From assembly GCF_000166775.1 (NCBI RefSeq), contig NC_014720.1, forward strand, positions 2,040,501 through 2,104,500: a DNA stretch of 64,000 bases. The letters are read 5' to 3'. A model generated the notes under the pieces. The model was given only the letters and a program-made list of their open reading frames with translations. It was not told the DNA's origin and did no database searches. This document shows positions 26,398-35,055 of this stretch, piece after piece (the stretch's first letter is position 1; each line of letters opens with the position of its first letter). The position numbers were made by a program, and so were the translations under genes. Origin of the DNA: Caldicellulosiruptor kronotskyensis 2002. GTDB taxonomy: Bacteria > Bacillota > Thermoanaerobacteria > Caldicellulosiruptorales > Caldicellulosiruptoraceae.

Positions 26398-27252
26398 TTA
26401 TTCACCATATTTAATTTTAAAAGCTTCTTCCTTGGAAAAATAGTATTTTTTCTGGCAAAAAATGCATACAATTTCTATTATCTCATTTGAAATTTCTTCG
26501 TCCTTTAAAAGCGGAATTATAGATTCCACCTTTTCTTTAGAACAGTCACACTTGTATATTGGATGATACTTAGCTAACACTTCATATTCTATATTGCCAA
26601 AAAGTTCTTTTACAATTTCTTCAATACTTTTATTTTCAAGTACTGATGAGATATTCGAAAAATCCTTCAATTTTTGCTCAAGTTCCAAAATAACCTTCTC
26701 ATCTGTCTCAGGTAAAACCTGAATAATAAAGCCTCCTGCCGACTTTATACTTTCATCTCTGTCAATTAAAACACCAAGCGCAACAGCTGAAGGAATTTGT
26801 TCTGACATGGCAAAATAGTGTGTTATATCCTCGGCTATTTCGCCAGATACAAGTTCAATTTGACCTATATAAGGTTCTTTCAAACCCAAATCCTTTATCA
26901 CCGTTAGCGTGCCTTCTCCAATTGCTCCTTTTACATTTAACTTTCCTCTCTCATCAATCTCTGTGAGCACCTCTTTGTTTTTTACATATCCCTTTACATT
27001 TCCTTTTGAGTCAGAAACAGCAACCAAACCTTTGAGTACCCCTGAACATGATATCTGAACTGATACAGAATGATTTTCGCCTTTGAGCATTATGCCCATC
27101 ATAGATGTTGCTGTCAATAATCTTCCTAAAGCTGCTGCAGGAATAGGTGGAAGATTATGTATCTTGCGTGCATATTCTACTATATCTGTTGACTCCATGA
27201 TAAAGATTGCTATGTTTTTGTCTTTTGACAGAGCCCTTAAAATTTGTGCCAT
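26398..27252 (-). CDS. hslO: Redox-regulated chaperone Hsp33
   Basis: Cytosolic holdase activated by oxidation of a zinc centre. The 284 residues begin AQILRALSKDKNIAIF. The conserved PPIPAAALGR segment and the C-terminal zinc ligands CDC and CIFC, near 231-265, are visible. The frame opens at 27276, but GGAGGGAG precedes the ATG at 27252, giving the usual Hsp33 start. It lies upstream of the tRNA array on the same strand. Confidence 0.95.
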   Translation of the reverse strand: MAQILRALSKDKNIAIFIMESTDIVEYARKIHNLPPIPAAALGRLLTATSMMGIMLKGENHSVSVQISCSGVLKGLVAVSDSKGNVKGYVKNKEVLTEIDERGKLNVKGAIGEGTLTVIKDLGLKEPYIGQIELVSGEIAEDITHYFAMSEQIPSAVALGVLIDRDESIKSAGGFIIQVLPETDEKVILELEQKLKDFSNISSVLENKSIEEIVKELFGNIEYEVLAKYHPIYKCDCSKEKVESIIPLLKDEEISNEIIEIVCIFCQKKYYFSKEEAFKIKYGE

Positions 27253-27318
27253 GTAAATTCTCCCTCCGAAATTCAATTATCTGTAGTTATATAAGTCTAT
27301 TTTAATCCAAAAACAAAA

Positions 27319-27346
27319 AAGCTTCCAGCAAAACTGCCAGAAGCTT
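27319..27346 (-). terminator. Terminator of the cold shock gene
   Basis: Stem based on AAGCTTC and GAAGCTT, followed by TTTTTTGTTTTTGG on the minus strand. The stem overlaps the csp stop codon. Confidence 0.8.
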
Positions 27347-27545
27347 ATTTTACTTTTCTTACGTTCATAGCCTGATTGCCTCTTTCTGTTTTCACAATGT
27401 CAAACTCAACCGTCTGTCCTTCTGCAAGTGTCTTGTATCCCTCCATATTGATAGCAGAAAAATGCACAAACACATCTTCACCATTGTCAGCACTTATAAA
27501 CCCATAACCTTTTTCGGGATTAAACCATTTAACTCTTCCTCGCAT
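27345..27545 (-). CDS. Cold shock protein, CspA family
   Basis: Single cold-shock domain of 66 residues that binds single-stranded RNA and DNA. RNP1 is KGYGFI and RNP2 is VFVHFSAI; the surface aromatic residues are intact. Likely an RNA chaperone. A GGAGAAGG ribosome site precedes the ATG, and a terminator follows at once. Confidence 0.97.
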   Translation of the reverse strand: MRGRVKWFNPEKGYGFISADNGEDVFVHFSAINMEGYKTLAEGQTVEFDIVKTERGNQAMNVRKVK

Positions 27546-27616
27546 CTTTAAAAATCCACCTTCTCCAAAAATGATTTACACGGAATATTATTCTCTGCTT
27601 AAGATGTTATTATTCA

Positions 27617-28345
27617 TCAAACCTTCTTACACACATAACACACTTTTGATGAAAATTTGGTTTCAAAAGGCAATCTATAATCGTACACTTTCTTTAAGAC
27701 CTCAAAACCGCAATCTTCTAAGATATTCTCAATAAATTCCTCGTCATATATAAACTGGTATACATCTTCCGAAACATTCTCACCATTTTTTTCTCTTACT
27801 GAGAAATTTAATTTGAGATACCTTGAGCTTAAGCTAAACTTCCATCTCAAAAGTGTTCCTCCAATTTTTTTGACAACAAATCTTCTCTCGCCAAGCTTTT
27901 GTAGGTATTGCTTGGTATTGATATCAAAAATAAATATCCCATTTTTCTTCAAAATAGCGTTGACATTTTTAAAAAAGCTAAATATCTCTTTATTAGAAAT
28001 GTGATTTACAACATCTACTGTGGATAATGCAACATCAAATTTTTTCCTGGGTGTAAAATTCAAAAAATTCAGATTGTAAAGCTTTATCCCTTTAAAACTG
28101 GCTCTTTTGAAAGCAAGCTCTATCATCTTTGAAGAAATATCAACCCCATAAAGTTTTTCAAAACCTCTTCTTTTTAGAAGAAATAACAATTTAGCATCTG
28201 CACAACCTATATCTAATATCTTACAATCTTTTTTTAAACCAAAATTCAAAAAACTTTTTTCAATAAATCTTAAAATATCTTTCCTACTAAAAAACGACGA
28301 CGAAAATTTTGAATAGTAAGCAGCTATTTTACTATATGAATTCAT
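27617..28345 (-). CDS. Class I SAM-dependent methyltransferase
   Basis: A 242-residue methyltransferase of the Methyltransf_25/11 type. Motif I is ILDIGCADAKLL near 43-54, the acidic residue of motif II is in YGVDISSKM, and motif post-I/IV is FDVALSTVDVVNHI. The C-terminal region has a small beta-rich insert (RWKFSLSSRYLKLNFSVREK). Substrate cannot be told from sequence. It lies 6 bp downstream of plsY on the same strand, so it is probably the last gene of the DUF512-der-plsY operon. Confidence 0.85.
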   Translation of the reverse strand: MNSYSKIAAYYSKFSSSFFSRKDILRFIEKSFLNFGLKKDCKILDIGCADAKLLFLLKRRGFEKLYGVDISSKMIELAFKRASFKGIKLYNLNFLNFTPRKKFDVALSTVDVVNHISNKEIFSFFKNVNAILKKNGIFIFDINTKQYLQKLGERRFVVKKIGGTLLRWKFSLSSRYLKLNFSVREKNGENVSEDVYQFIYDEEFIENILEDCGFEVLKKVYDYRLPFETKFSSKVCYVCKKV

Positions 28346-28350
28346 TTTGT

Positions 28351-28959
28351 TTATTGAAGCTTAATCCTTTCCCCTACCTTTCTTTCTGTGCCATTTAAAA
28401 GCCTTTTAATATTCTCTCTGTGTCTTACGATTATAACCACTAAAATAACTAAAGCTAAAAACCAGTACTCCCTTGTGAATAACAAAACTGCTAAGAAATA
28501 CAATATTGCTCCAACAATCACTGTCAAAGACATGTACCTTTTCAGTAGAAGAACAATAAGCGCTAAAGCAATCACAACAAGTGTTATGGTAGGTGTTGCA
28601 ACAAGCGCAACACCAATTGAAGTTGCCGCTGCCTTTCCTCCCCTGAACCCGAAATAAAGTGGGAAAGTATGCCCCCAAATAACTGCAAATCCAGCCAAAG
28701 TAACACCAAGCACAACGTCATCTGGCATTACTATCTTTGCGAACAAGGTAGCAACAACACCTTTTAAAACGTCAATTGCAAAAACTAAAATTGCAGGACC
28801 AATTCCAAGAGTCCTAAGAACATTCGTTGTTCCTGGATTTCCACTTCCATACTTTCTAATATCAATACCATTTACCATCTTGCCAATTATGAGGGCTGGA
28901 AGAACGCTTCCCAGTAAATAACCCACCGCAAGGATAATCAAAATCTGAAGTGCTTTCAT
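28351..28959 (-). CDS. plsY: Glycerol-3-phosphate acyltransferase PlsY
   Basis: Membrane enzyme that acylates glycerol 3-phosphate from acyl-phosphate, the first step of phospholipid synthesis in most Gram-positives. It has about five helices in 202 residues, with the three PlsY motifs: GSGNPGTTNVLRTLG near 38-52, GHTFPLYFGFRGGKAAAT near 96-113, and the C-terminal RHRENIKRLLNGTE. It overlaps der by four bases (ATGA). Confidence 0.96.
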   Translation of the reverse strand: MKALQILIILAVGYLLGSVLPALIIGKMVNGIDIRKYGSGNPGTTNVLRTLGIGPAILVFAIDVLKGVVATLFAKIVMPDDVVLGVTLAGFAVIWGHTFPLYFGFRGGKAAATSIGVALVATPTITLVVIALALIVLLLKRYMSLTVIVGAILYFLAVLLFTREYWFLALVILVVIIVRHRENIKRLLNGTERKVGERIKLQ

Positions 28960-30278
28960 TTGTCCTGTTCCCCTTTCTCTCTAATAAGAAATATTATCGG
29001 AACTCCAGTAAAATCAAATGTCTTTCTAAGATAATTTTCAATATATCTCTGATAAGAAAAATGAAATAGGTCCTTGCTGTTCACAAAAATAGCTATTTTG
29101 GGCGGTTTTTCACCCACCTGGGTCATGTAATAGATTTTGAGCTGTTTTCCTTTGTCGCTTGGCGGCTGGTAAATTGTGGTTGCTTCTGCTAAAACATCAT
29201 TTAGCTGACCGGTGGTTATTCGTCGTGTATAATTGTCATATACATATAATACTGTCTCAAGCAGCTTCTTTACTCTGAAGCCTGTTTTTGCTGAAATAAA
29301 AAGTACAGGTGCAAATTTTAGAAAACTGAGCTTTTCTTCTATCTGTTTTTTGAATTCATCTGCAGTTTTTTCATCCTTCTCAACAGCATCCCATTTGTTG
29401 ACTGCCACAATACAACCTTTCCCAGCCTCATAAGCATATCCCGCAACTTTTGCATCTTGTTCAGAAACATTTTCTGTCCCATCCAGCAAAATTATACAAA
29501 TATCGCTTCTCTCTATTGCCTGCAGAGTTCTTAGCATACTATACCTTTCCACGTTGTCATATATTTTGCTTTTTCGCCGAAGTCCAGCCGTGTCAATCAA
29601 AGTTATAGGAATACCTTCAAATTCAAATGTAGAGTCAATCGCATCGCGCGTTGTCCCAGGAATATCGCTCACAATAACCCTTTCCTCACCAAGAATATAA
29701 TTTACAAGAGAAGATTTTCCTGTATTTGGCTTCCCTATTATTGCCACCTTTATTGTTCCTTCCTCTATTTCATTTATTCCCTCTTTATTAAAGTAATTAA
29801 CAACAGCATCTAAAACATCTCCAACTCCCGCTCCGTGCTCAGCAGACATTGCTATCGGGTCAGAAAGCCCAAGCTCATAAAACTCATATATCATAGCCTG
29901 CTGCGAAATATTATCAATTTTATTCACTGCAAGAACTATTGGCTTTTTTGAAGCTCTGAGCATATTTGCAACTTCTCTGTCTGCATCAGTAAGACCAGTC
30001 TTGCCATCAACCATGAAAATAATAACGTCAGACATATCAATTGCAAACTGGGCTTGTCTTCTCATTTGCTTTAATATTATATCTTCCGAATATGGTTCAA
30101 TTCCACCAGTATCAATCACATTAAAAGTGATTCCTCTCCATTCTGTCTCACCAATTATCCTGTCACGGGTAATACCCGGTGTGTCATCCACAATTGCACG
30201 TCTTTCGCCAATGAGCCTATTAAAAAGTGTTGACTTACCCACATTCGGTCTTCCAACTATTGCAACTGTTGGTTTCAA
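28956..30278 (-). CDS. der: Ribosome biogenesis GTPase Der (EngA)
   Basis: Essential tandem GTPase for 50S subunit assembly. Two G domains are visible: G1 GRPNVGKS with DTPGI and NKID in the first, and GKPNTGKS with DIPGTTRD, DTAG and NKWD in the second, then the C-terminal KH-like domain (440 residues). The start is TTG after GGTGGTGAAAAGA and overlaps the end of the DUF512 gene by four bases. In Bacillus, der is also next to plsY-related genes. Confidence 0.97.
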   Translation of the reverse strand: MKPTVAIVGRPNVGKSTLFNRLIGERRAIVDDTPGITRDRIIGETEWRGITFNVIDTGGIEPYSEDIILKQMRRQAQFAIDMSDVIIFMVDGKTGLTDADREVANMLRASKKPIVLAVNKIDNISQQAMIYEFYELGLSDPIAMSAEHGAGVGDVLDAVVNYFNKEGINEIEEGTIKVAIIGKPNTGKSSLVNYILGEERVIVSDIPGTTRDAIDSTFEFEGIPITLIDTAGLRRKSKIYDNVERYSMLRTLQAIERSDICIILLDGTENVSEQDAKVAGYAYEAGKGCIVAVNKWDAVEKDEKTADEFKKQIEEKLSFLKFAPVLFISAKTGFRVKKLLETVLYVYDNYTRRITTGQLNDVLAEATTIYQPPSDKGKQLKIYYMTQVGEKPPKIAIFVNSKDLFHFSYQRYIENYLRKTFDFTGVPIIFLIREKGEQDK

Positions 30279-31576
30279 TTCTTTTCACCACCTTTCAAAA
30301 GGTAATATAAAAGTTTTTTGCCATGATTTTGCACAGGATATACTGGCTTTTTTATTTCTTTGGTAACATCATCTATATGAACATCATCTAAAAATTTATT
30401 TTCATGATTGAGAGCACATGCAGGAACCAAAACATAATCCCCAAGTTCTCTGCATTTTAACTGGCTTATAATATCCTGGCCTGTCAAAAGCCCTGCAACA
30501 GTGACATTTTCACCAAAAAAATCATTGACAATAGCCACAACATCAACCTTTATATTTGGGTATTTCTGGTTAAAAGTTTCAATTAGCTCTTTCATAAACT
30601 TATATGCTGCTACAGATGTCACAAGAGTTATACGTTTTTTTAATTTAACATTTGGTTTTAGTTTTTTTAAGCTATATAAAAACTGTTTTTTAAAAAGTGC
30701 AAGAAGCCCTACCCCATTTTCAATTTGTCTGAACTCTTCATAAAACCAATAATCAGGTATTTTCTCTTCCGCCTTTACATAAAACTCATCTGAAGCAAAT
30801 ACGAGTTTGGTTCCAAATCTTTTTTCGTACTCTTTTTGCCATTTTGATATCTGCAAAAGAACCTCTCTTGCATCCTCTTTTGAAAAAGGTTCAAGTTCAA
30901 AAAGTCCTTCCCTGTACTTTGTAAGTCCAACAGGTACAACAGCAATTGATCTGAGATTTGGATAAAAATTAGCAAGGTCTGAGATTGTTCTGTCAAGATT
31001 ATCTTTATCGTTGATATTTTTCATCAAAACTATTTGAACATCAAATTCAATGTTGTGGCTTGATAAATATTCAAGTTGCTTTAAAATCAAAGAAGCCTTA
31101 GGATTTTTAAGAATGAATTTTCGAAGTTGCGGGTCTGTTGTGTGCACAGAAATTTTTAATGGACTCAAGTGAAACTTAACTATTCTCTCAAAATCTTTCT
31201 TTGTCAAATTTGTGAGAGTTATATAATTTCCGCTCAAAACAGAAAGAACAGTATCATCATCTTTTATATAAAGAGTTTCTCTCATTCCTTTGGGAAGCTG
31301 GTCTATAAAACAAAATATGCATTTATTTGTGCACCTTTTTACATTTTCGTATTCAAATTCAATGCCAAGAGGCTTTAATTTTCTATTTATAAGTCCCACA
31401 TTTCGAATTTGTCCATCTCTCAAGTACTTTATCAAAAGGATTTCATCTTTAGAGTAATACATATAATCAAGAATGTCGTAAATTTCATTACCATTTATGC
31501 TCAAAATTATATCGCCTTGCTTGATACCACACTTGTATGCCAAACCTTTTTCCAAAACTTTTGAAACTTTTAACAT
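30275..31576 (-). CDS. DUF512 radical-SAM protein with N-terminal PDZ-like domain
   Basis: A 433-residue protein of the conserved DUF512 family. An N-terminal PDZ-like domain (AYKCGIKQGDIILSINGNEI, about 12-31) is followed by a cysteine cluster CTNKCIFCF near 83-91, consistent with a radical-SAM iron-sulphur site, and the DUF512 C-terminal region with GLLTGQDI and LVPACALNHE. The reaction is unknown. It is regularly found next to der in Firmicutes, and here overlaps it by four bases, hinting at a role in ribosome or RNA work; that is inference. Confidence 0.85.
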   Translation of the reverse strand: MLKVSKVLEKGLAYKCGIKQGDIILSINGNEIYDILDYMYYSKDEILLIKYLRDGQIRNVGLINRKLKPLGIEFEYENVKRCTNKCIFCFIDQLPKGMRETLYIKDDDTVLSVLSGNYITLTNLTKKDFERIVKFHLSPLKISVHTTDPQLRKFILKNPKASLILKQLEYLSSHNIEFDVQIVLMKNINDKDNLDRTISDLANFYPNLRSIAVVPVGLTKYREGLFELEPFSKEDAREVLLQISKWQKEYEKRFGTKLVFASDEFYVKAEEKIPDYWFYEEFRQIENGVGLLALFKKQFLYSLKKLKPNVKLKKRITLVTSVAAYKFMKELIETFNQKYPNIKVDVVAIVNDFFGENVTVAGLLTGQDIISQLKCRELGDYVLVPACALNHENKFLDDVHIDDVTKEIKKPVYPVQNHGKKLLYYLLKGGEKN

Positions 31577-31600
31577 CTCTTCACCTTTCGCTTACCCTTT

Positions 31601-32398
31601 TTAATCTAAAAAACCTTCCCTTGCTTTTGTTATATATTCCATGCAAAATTCATCCTGCCCAGATAAAGTCTCAGAAGCATAAATGAGCTTCATTAAAACA
31701 TCGTCAAGAGGGTCAGCAATACAGCTGTTGAGTCCAAAATAGATTGCAATAGGCAAAAATGCTCTGTTTATCCACCTTCTTTTTGGCAAACCAAAGGATA
31801 TATTCGAAAGTCCGCATATAATATTTACGTTCTCAAATTCATTTCTCAAAAGCCTGATTGTCTCAAGTGCAATATCAACATATCTTTTATCCACAGAAAC
31901 TGGCTGAACCATCGGGTCCAAAAAAATGTCCTCAAGCAAGATTCCTTCCTTGTCAAATCTGTCAACAAGCCGTTTTGCTATCTCAAGTCTACTTTTAGGA
32001 TCTTCAGGAATACCACTGTCTTCCATCAAAAGCGCAACAACTTTCATGTCGTACTCTTTTATTACTGGCAAGGCTTTATCTAATATTGCTTCTTCATATA
32101 TGACAGAATTGAAAATTGCTCTTTGACCCCTGTAGACTTTCATAACTTCAGAAATTACCTCTGGTCTCGGACTGTCAATTGAAAGTGGAATGTTAACTCT
32201 GCTTTGAATGCTTTGAACCATCTTTTTAAGTATCTCTGTTTCAATGTCCACAAATGCCCCAGCATTTACATCTATATAATGAGCACCTGCTTTTGCCTGT
32301 TTTTCTGCCAGGGAAACTATGAAATTGTAATCCTCATTTTTTATAGCATCTGCAACGTTTTTGACTGTTGAATTTATCTTTTCACCAATAATTATCAT
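31601..32398 (-). CDS. Methyltetrahydrofolate:corrinoid methyltransferase (pterin-binding)
   Basis: A 265-residue TIM-barrel protein of the pterin-binding family (AcsE/MetH methyl-THF domain type). It begins IIIGEKINSTVK, and has the DVNAG motif near 43-47, IDSP near 73-76, and CGLSNISFGLP near 194-204 followed by the FL..A region of the corrinoid-protein contact. It would move a methyl group from CH3-THF to a corrinoid protein. No corrinoid protein or acetyl-CoA synthase lies nearby, so it may serve a split methionine synthase. Confidence 0.88.
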   Translation of the reverse strand: MIIIGEKINSTVKNVADAIKNEDYNFIVSLAEKQAKAGAHYIDVNAGAFVDIETEILKKMVQSIQSRVNIPLSIDSPRPEVISEVMKVYRGQRAIFNSVIYEEAILDKALPVIKEYDMKVVALLMEDSGIPEDPKSRLEIAKRLVDRFDKEGILLEDIFLDPMVQPVSVDKRYVDIALETIRLLRNEFENVNIICGLSNISFGLPKRRWINRAFLPIAIYFGLNSCIADPLDDVLMKLIYASETLSGQDEFCMEYITKAREGFLD

Positions 32399-32407
32399 TC
32401 TGGGTTT

Positions 32408-32872
32408 TCACTCCTTTTTCTTAAGATACTCTTCTACCTTGTCCAGTTCAAAGCCATTATAAATGTCGTTTAAAAGAAAATTGAGCTTTTGCAGCGCATC
32501 TAAAACAATTTCTTCTGAAATTTTGTTTTCCTTTCTCAGCATTACAAGCTCATCTATGTCCATTATTCTGTAGCTGCCGTCAGGATACACCACAACATCA
32601 ACAAGCAAGTCTTCTGTGACAATCTTTTCTTCATCTTTTCGTGTATTAATGATATCACAATAGGTATAAATTAGTCTATCATCATGGCCATAGACCTTGC
32701 TAATCTTTATTCCCTTGTCAAAGTATATGCAAGAAGCTCCCCATTTGATATCCTCTCTTTTTTTGATTGGTAACCACTTAGTAACTAATATTTGTCCGTC
32801 GAAGTACACTATTTGATCAGATGAGATATCTATCTCTTCTTCTGGGTAAAATCTTTTTCTTATAAGTTTCAA
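32408..32872 (-). CDS. DUF402 domain protein
   Basis: A 154-residue protein of the DUF402 (FomD-like) group: the segment CDIINTRKDE..LLVDVVVYPDGSYRIMDIDEL is the family's metal-site core. Family members studied so far hydrolyse nucleotides or CMP-linked phosphonates with divalent metal. The start is a TTG at 32872. It lies 9 bp upstream of the corrinoid methyltransferase gene and is divergent from tRNA-Pro. Substrate here is unknown. Confidence 0.75.
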   Translation of the reverse strand: MKLIRKRFYPEEEIDISSDQIVYFDGQILVTKWLPIKKREDIKWGASCIYFDKGIKISKVYGHDDRLIYTYCDIINTRKDEEKIVTEDLLVDVVVYPDGSYRIMDIDELVMLRKENKISEEIVLDALQKLNFLLNDIYNGFELDKVEEYLKKKE

Positions 32873-32891
32873 ATCTATTCCCCTTTTTCGA

Positions 32892-32919
32892 TTGATTTTT
32901 TTGAAAATTATTATATAAT
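32892..32919 (+). promoter_or_regulatory. Promoter of tRNA-Pro
   Basis: TTGATT (32892-32897), a 16-bp spacer and a perfect TATAAT (32914-32919), about 50 bp before the tRNA. Confidence 0.65.
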
Positions 32920-32971
32920 GTTAAATAGAGGTTTGTAAACTTTATTTTAAAAAACATATAAAGAAAAAGGT

Positions 32972-33049
32972 CGGGATGTGGCTCAGTTTGGCTAGAGCGC
33001 CTGGTTCGGGACCAGGAGGTCGCAGGTTCAAGTCCTGTCATCCCGACCA
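32972..33049 (+). tRNA. tRNA-Pro(CGG)
   Basis: Acceptor CGGGATG pairs with CATCCCG; the anticodon stem CCTGG/CCAGG encloses TTCGGGA, giving anticodon CGG; T-arm GGTTCAAGTCC; CCA is encoded. A lone plus-strand tRNA that converges on sigK with a gap of 2 bp. Confidence 0.95.
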
Positions 33050-33051
33050 TT

Positions 33052-33711
33052 TTATATACCATCACTTAACTTTTGAAGTTCCCCATAGAGCTTTTGAAGT
33101 GCTTTTTTTTCTATTCGTGAAACGTATGAGCGGGAAATACCAAGCAAGTTTGCAACCTCCATCTGTGTTCTTTCTATGCCATTTTTAAGCCCGTATCTGA
33201 GCTCAATGATCTTTTTTTCGCGACCTTTTAAAATTTTGTCAAGCTTTTTCAAAAGATTTTTTATCTGGATTTTTAAATCAACCTGCTCGTCTATATCGTT
33301 TTGGTCGTTTTGCAAAACGTCCATGAGCGTTATCTCATTTCCGTCTTTGTCACTACCAATTGGATTTTCAAGTGAAAGCTGAGACAAAAATTTTTTGTTC
33401 TGCCTAAGATACATCAGTATCTCGTTCTCGATACATTTTGCTGCATATGTAGAAAGCTTTGTGCACTTAGCTGAAGAATAAGTCTCAATTGCTTTTATAA
33501 GGCCAATTGTTCCAACAGAAATGATATCATCTGTTAAATTTGGGAATGAAAATGTGTATTTTTTTGCTATATGCGCAACAAGACGCAGATTTTTTTCGAT
33601 GAGAATATTTCGCGCTTCTTTGCAGCCTTCCCACATCTTGTTCAGATACATTTCTTCTTCTTCAGGAGACATCGGTTGGGGGAATGAGCTTTGATTTTCG
33701 ATGTAAAACAT
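33052..33711 (-). CDS. sigK: RNA polymerase sporulation sigma factor SigK-like
   Basis: Sigma-70 family factor of 219 residues, in the SigE/SigK group. Region 2 reads LIEKNLRLVAHIAKKY and ISVGTIGLIKAIETY; then ENEILMYLRQNKK; LENPIGSDKDGNEITLMDVL, in part, is SigK-like rather than SigE-like. Region 4 has EVANLLGISRSYVSRIEKKAL. In spore formers SigK drives late mother-cell genes. The gene is intact, with no skin-type interruption. An ATG at 33711 after GGCGGGGA is preferred to the one at 33732, which lacks a ribosome site. Confidence 0.88.
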   Translation of the reverse strand: MFYIENQSSFPQPMSPEEEEMYLNKMWEGCKEARNILIEKNLRLVAHIAKKYTFSFPNLTDDIISVGTIGLIKAIETYSSAKCTKLSTYAAKCIENEILMYLRQNKKFLSQLSLENPIGSDKDGNEITLMDVLQNDQNDIDEQVDLKIQIKNLLKKLDKILKGREKKIIELRYGLKNGIERTQMEVANLLGISRSYVSRIEKKALQKLYGELQKLSDGI

Positions 33712-33796
33712 TTTTCTTATTCCCCGCCACATTTTTTAAGGTCAGCATATAGTTTATGCTCATTCCCCCATTTTGTTGCATGTCCACCATTAATTT

Positions 33797-35026
33797 TTAA
33801 CTTTCTATTTTCTTTCTCAGCATTGCAAACTCTACAACAGGTCTATCAAATTTTATTTTTGTAAGTTGCTGGGCATGAGGAACAACATCTAAAGGATTGT
33901 TTTCTAAGTCGTATATTTCATTAAGTTTTTGTATAAAATATTTTCCGTTTGGAAGCATAACCTCAACAGTATCTCCTTTGAAAAATCTGTTTCTCTGCTC
34001 GACCACAGCCCAGCCGTTACTCAAAACCTCCTTGACAATTCCAACAAATTCATATTCCCTGACATATTTGCTTGACTCAAACCTATAATCATTTGCTCCT
34101 GGTTTTCCAAAATAAAAGTTTGTTGTGTAACTTCTGTGAGAGCACTTTGCAATCTCTTCAAGCCACTGAGGTTCCGGTTCAAAATGTTCAGGGTCTTTCA
34201 TAAACTTGTCAATTGCTTTTCTGTATACACTTACAACTGTTGCAACATAGAAACTACTTTTCATCCTTCCTTCAATCTTGAAAGCATCAATACCCGCAAA
34301 AGCAAGCTTGTCAATGAATTCTACCATGCAAAGGTCTTTTGAGTTAAAAATATACGTGCCATCAACGTCTTCAAACACCTCAAAATACTGGCCTGGTCTT
34401 TTTTCTTCCATGACATAATATTTATACCTGCACGGATGAGCACACTCCCCTCTGTTTGCGTCTCTGTATGTCATATACGCACTTAGAAAACACCTGCCTG
34501 AATATGAAATGCAGACCGCTCCATGAACAAAAGCCTCAAGCTCAAGTGTATCTGGAACATTTTCTCTTATTTCTCTGATTTCATCCAAAGACAACTCCCT
34601 TGCAAGTACAATCCTCTTTGCTCCAAGCTGATGCCAAAAACGAGCAGATTCATAGTTTGTTGTATTTGCCTGAGTACTTATATGAATTGGTATCCCAAGC
34701 TTTTTAGCTTTCATGAATATCCCTGGGTCGGACACAATTATTCCGTCAAATTCAAAGCTTTTTATAATGTCAAAAAATTCATCTATTTTCTTAATATCTT
34801 CATTCCTTGCAAATATGTTAGCTGTAAGATACACCTTTTTGCCATGTTTGTGTGCAAAATCAATGCCTTCTTTCATCTCATCAAAATCAAAATTGCCCGC
34901 ATATTTTCTAAGTCCAAATTCCCTGCCGCCAATATATACACTGTCTGCCCCGTACAAAATTGCAGTTTTGAGCTTTTCCAAATCGCCCGCAGGTGCAACA
35001 AGCTCAGGCTTTTTTATCTTCATCAT
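33797..35026 (-). CDS. trhP: U32 family protein, tRNA uridine 5-hydroxylation (TrhP/YrrO-like)
   Basis: A 409-residue U32 protein. Signatures: PELVAPAGDLEKLK at the start, VSDPGIF, HISTQANTTN, and the cysteine-rich EAFVHGAVCISYSGRCFLS near 163-181 followed by CAHPC. Family studies assign such proteins (YegQ, YrrN/YrrO) to prephenate-dependent hydroxylation of U34 in tRNA, not proteolysis. The next upstream gene is the matching methyltransferase TrmR, which supports this. The frame opens at 35044 with a GTG that overlaps the GGAGG site; ATG 35026 is the better start. Confidence 0.85.
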   Translation of the reverse strand: MMKIKKPELVAPAGDLEKLKTAILYGADSVYIGGREFGLRKYAGNFDFDEMKEGIDFAHKHGKKVYLTANIFARNEDIKKIDEFFDIIKSFEFDGIIVSDPGIFMKAKKLGIPIHISTQANTTNYESARFWHQLGAKRIVLARELSLDEIREIRENVPDTLELEAFVHGAVCISYSGRCFLSAYMTYRDANRGECAHPCRYKYYVMEEKRPGQYFEVFEDVDGTYIFNSKDLCMVEFIDKLAFAGIDAFKIEGRMKSSFYVATVVSVYRKAIDKFMKDPEHFEPEPQWLEEIAKCSHRSYTTNFYFGKPGANDYRFESSKYVREYEFVGIVKEVLSNGWAVVEQRNRFFKGDTVEVMLPNGKYFIQKLNEIYDLENNPLDVVPHAQQLTKIKFDRPVVEFAMLRKKIES

Positions 35027-35055
35027 CTTCTCAAAAACCTCCACAAACCTTTTTT

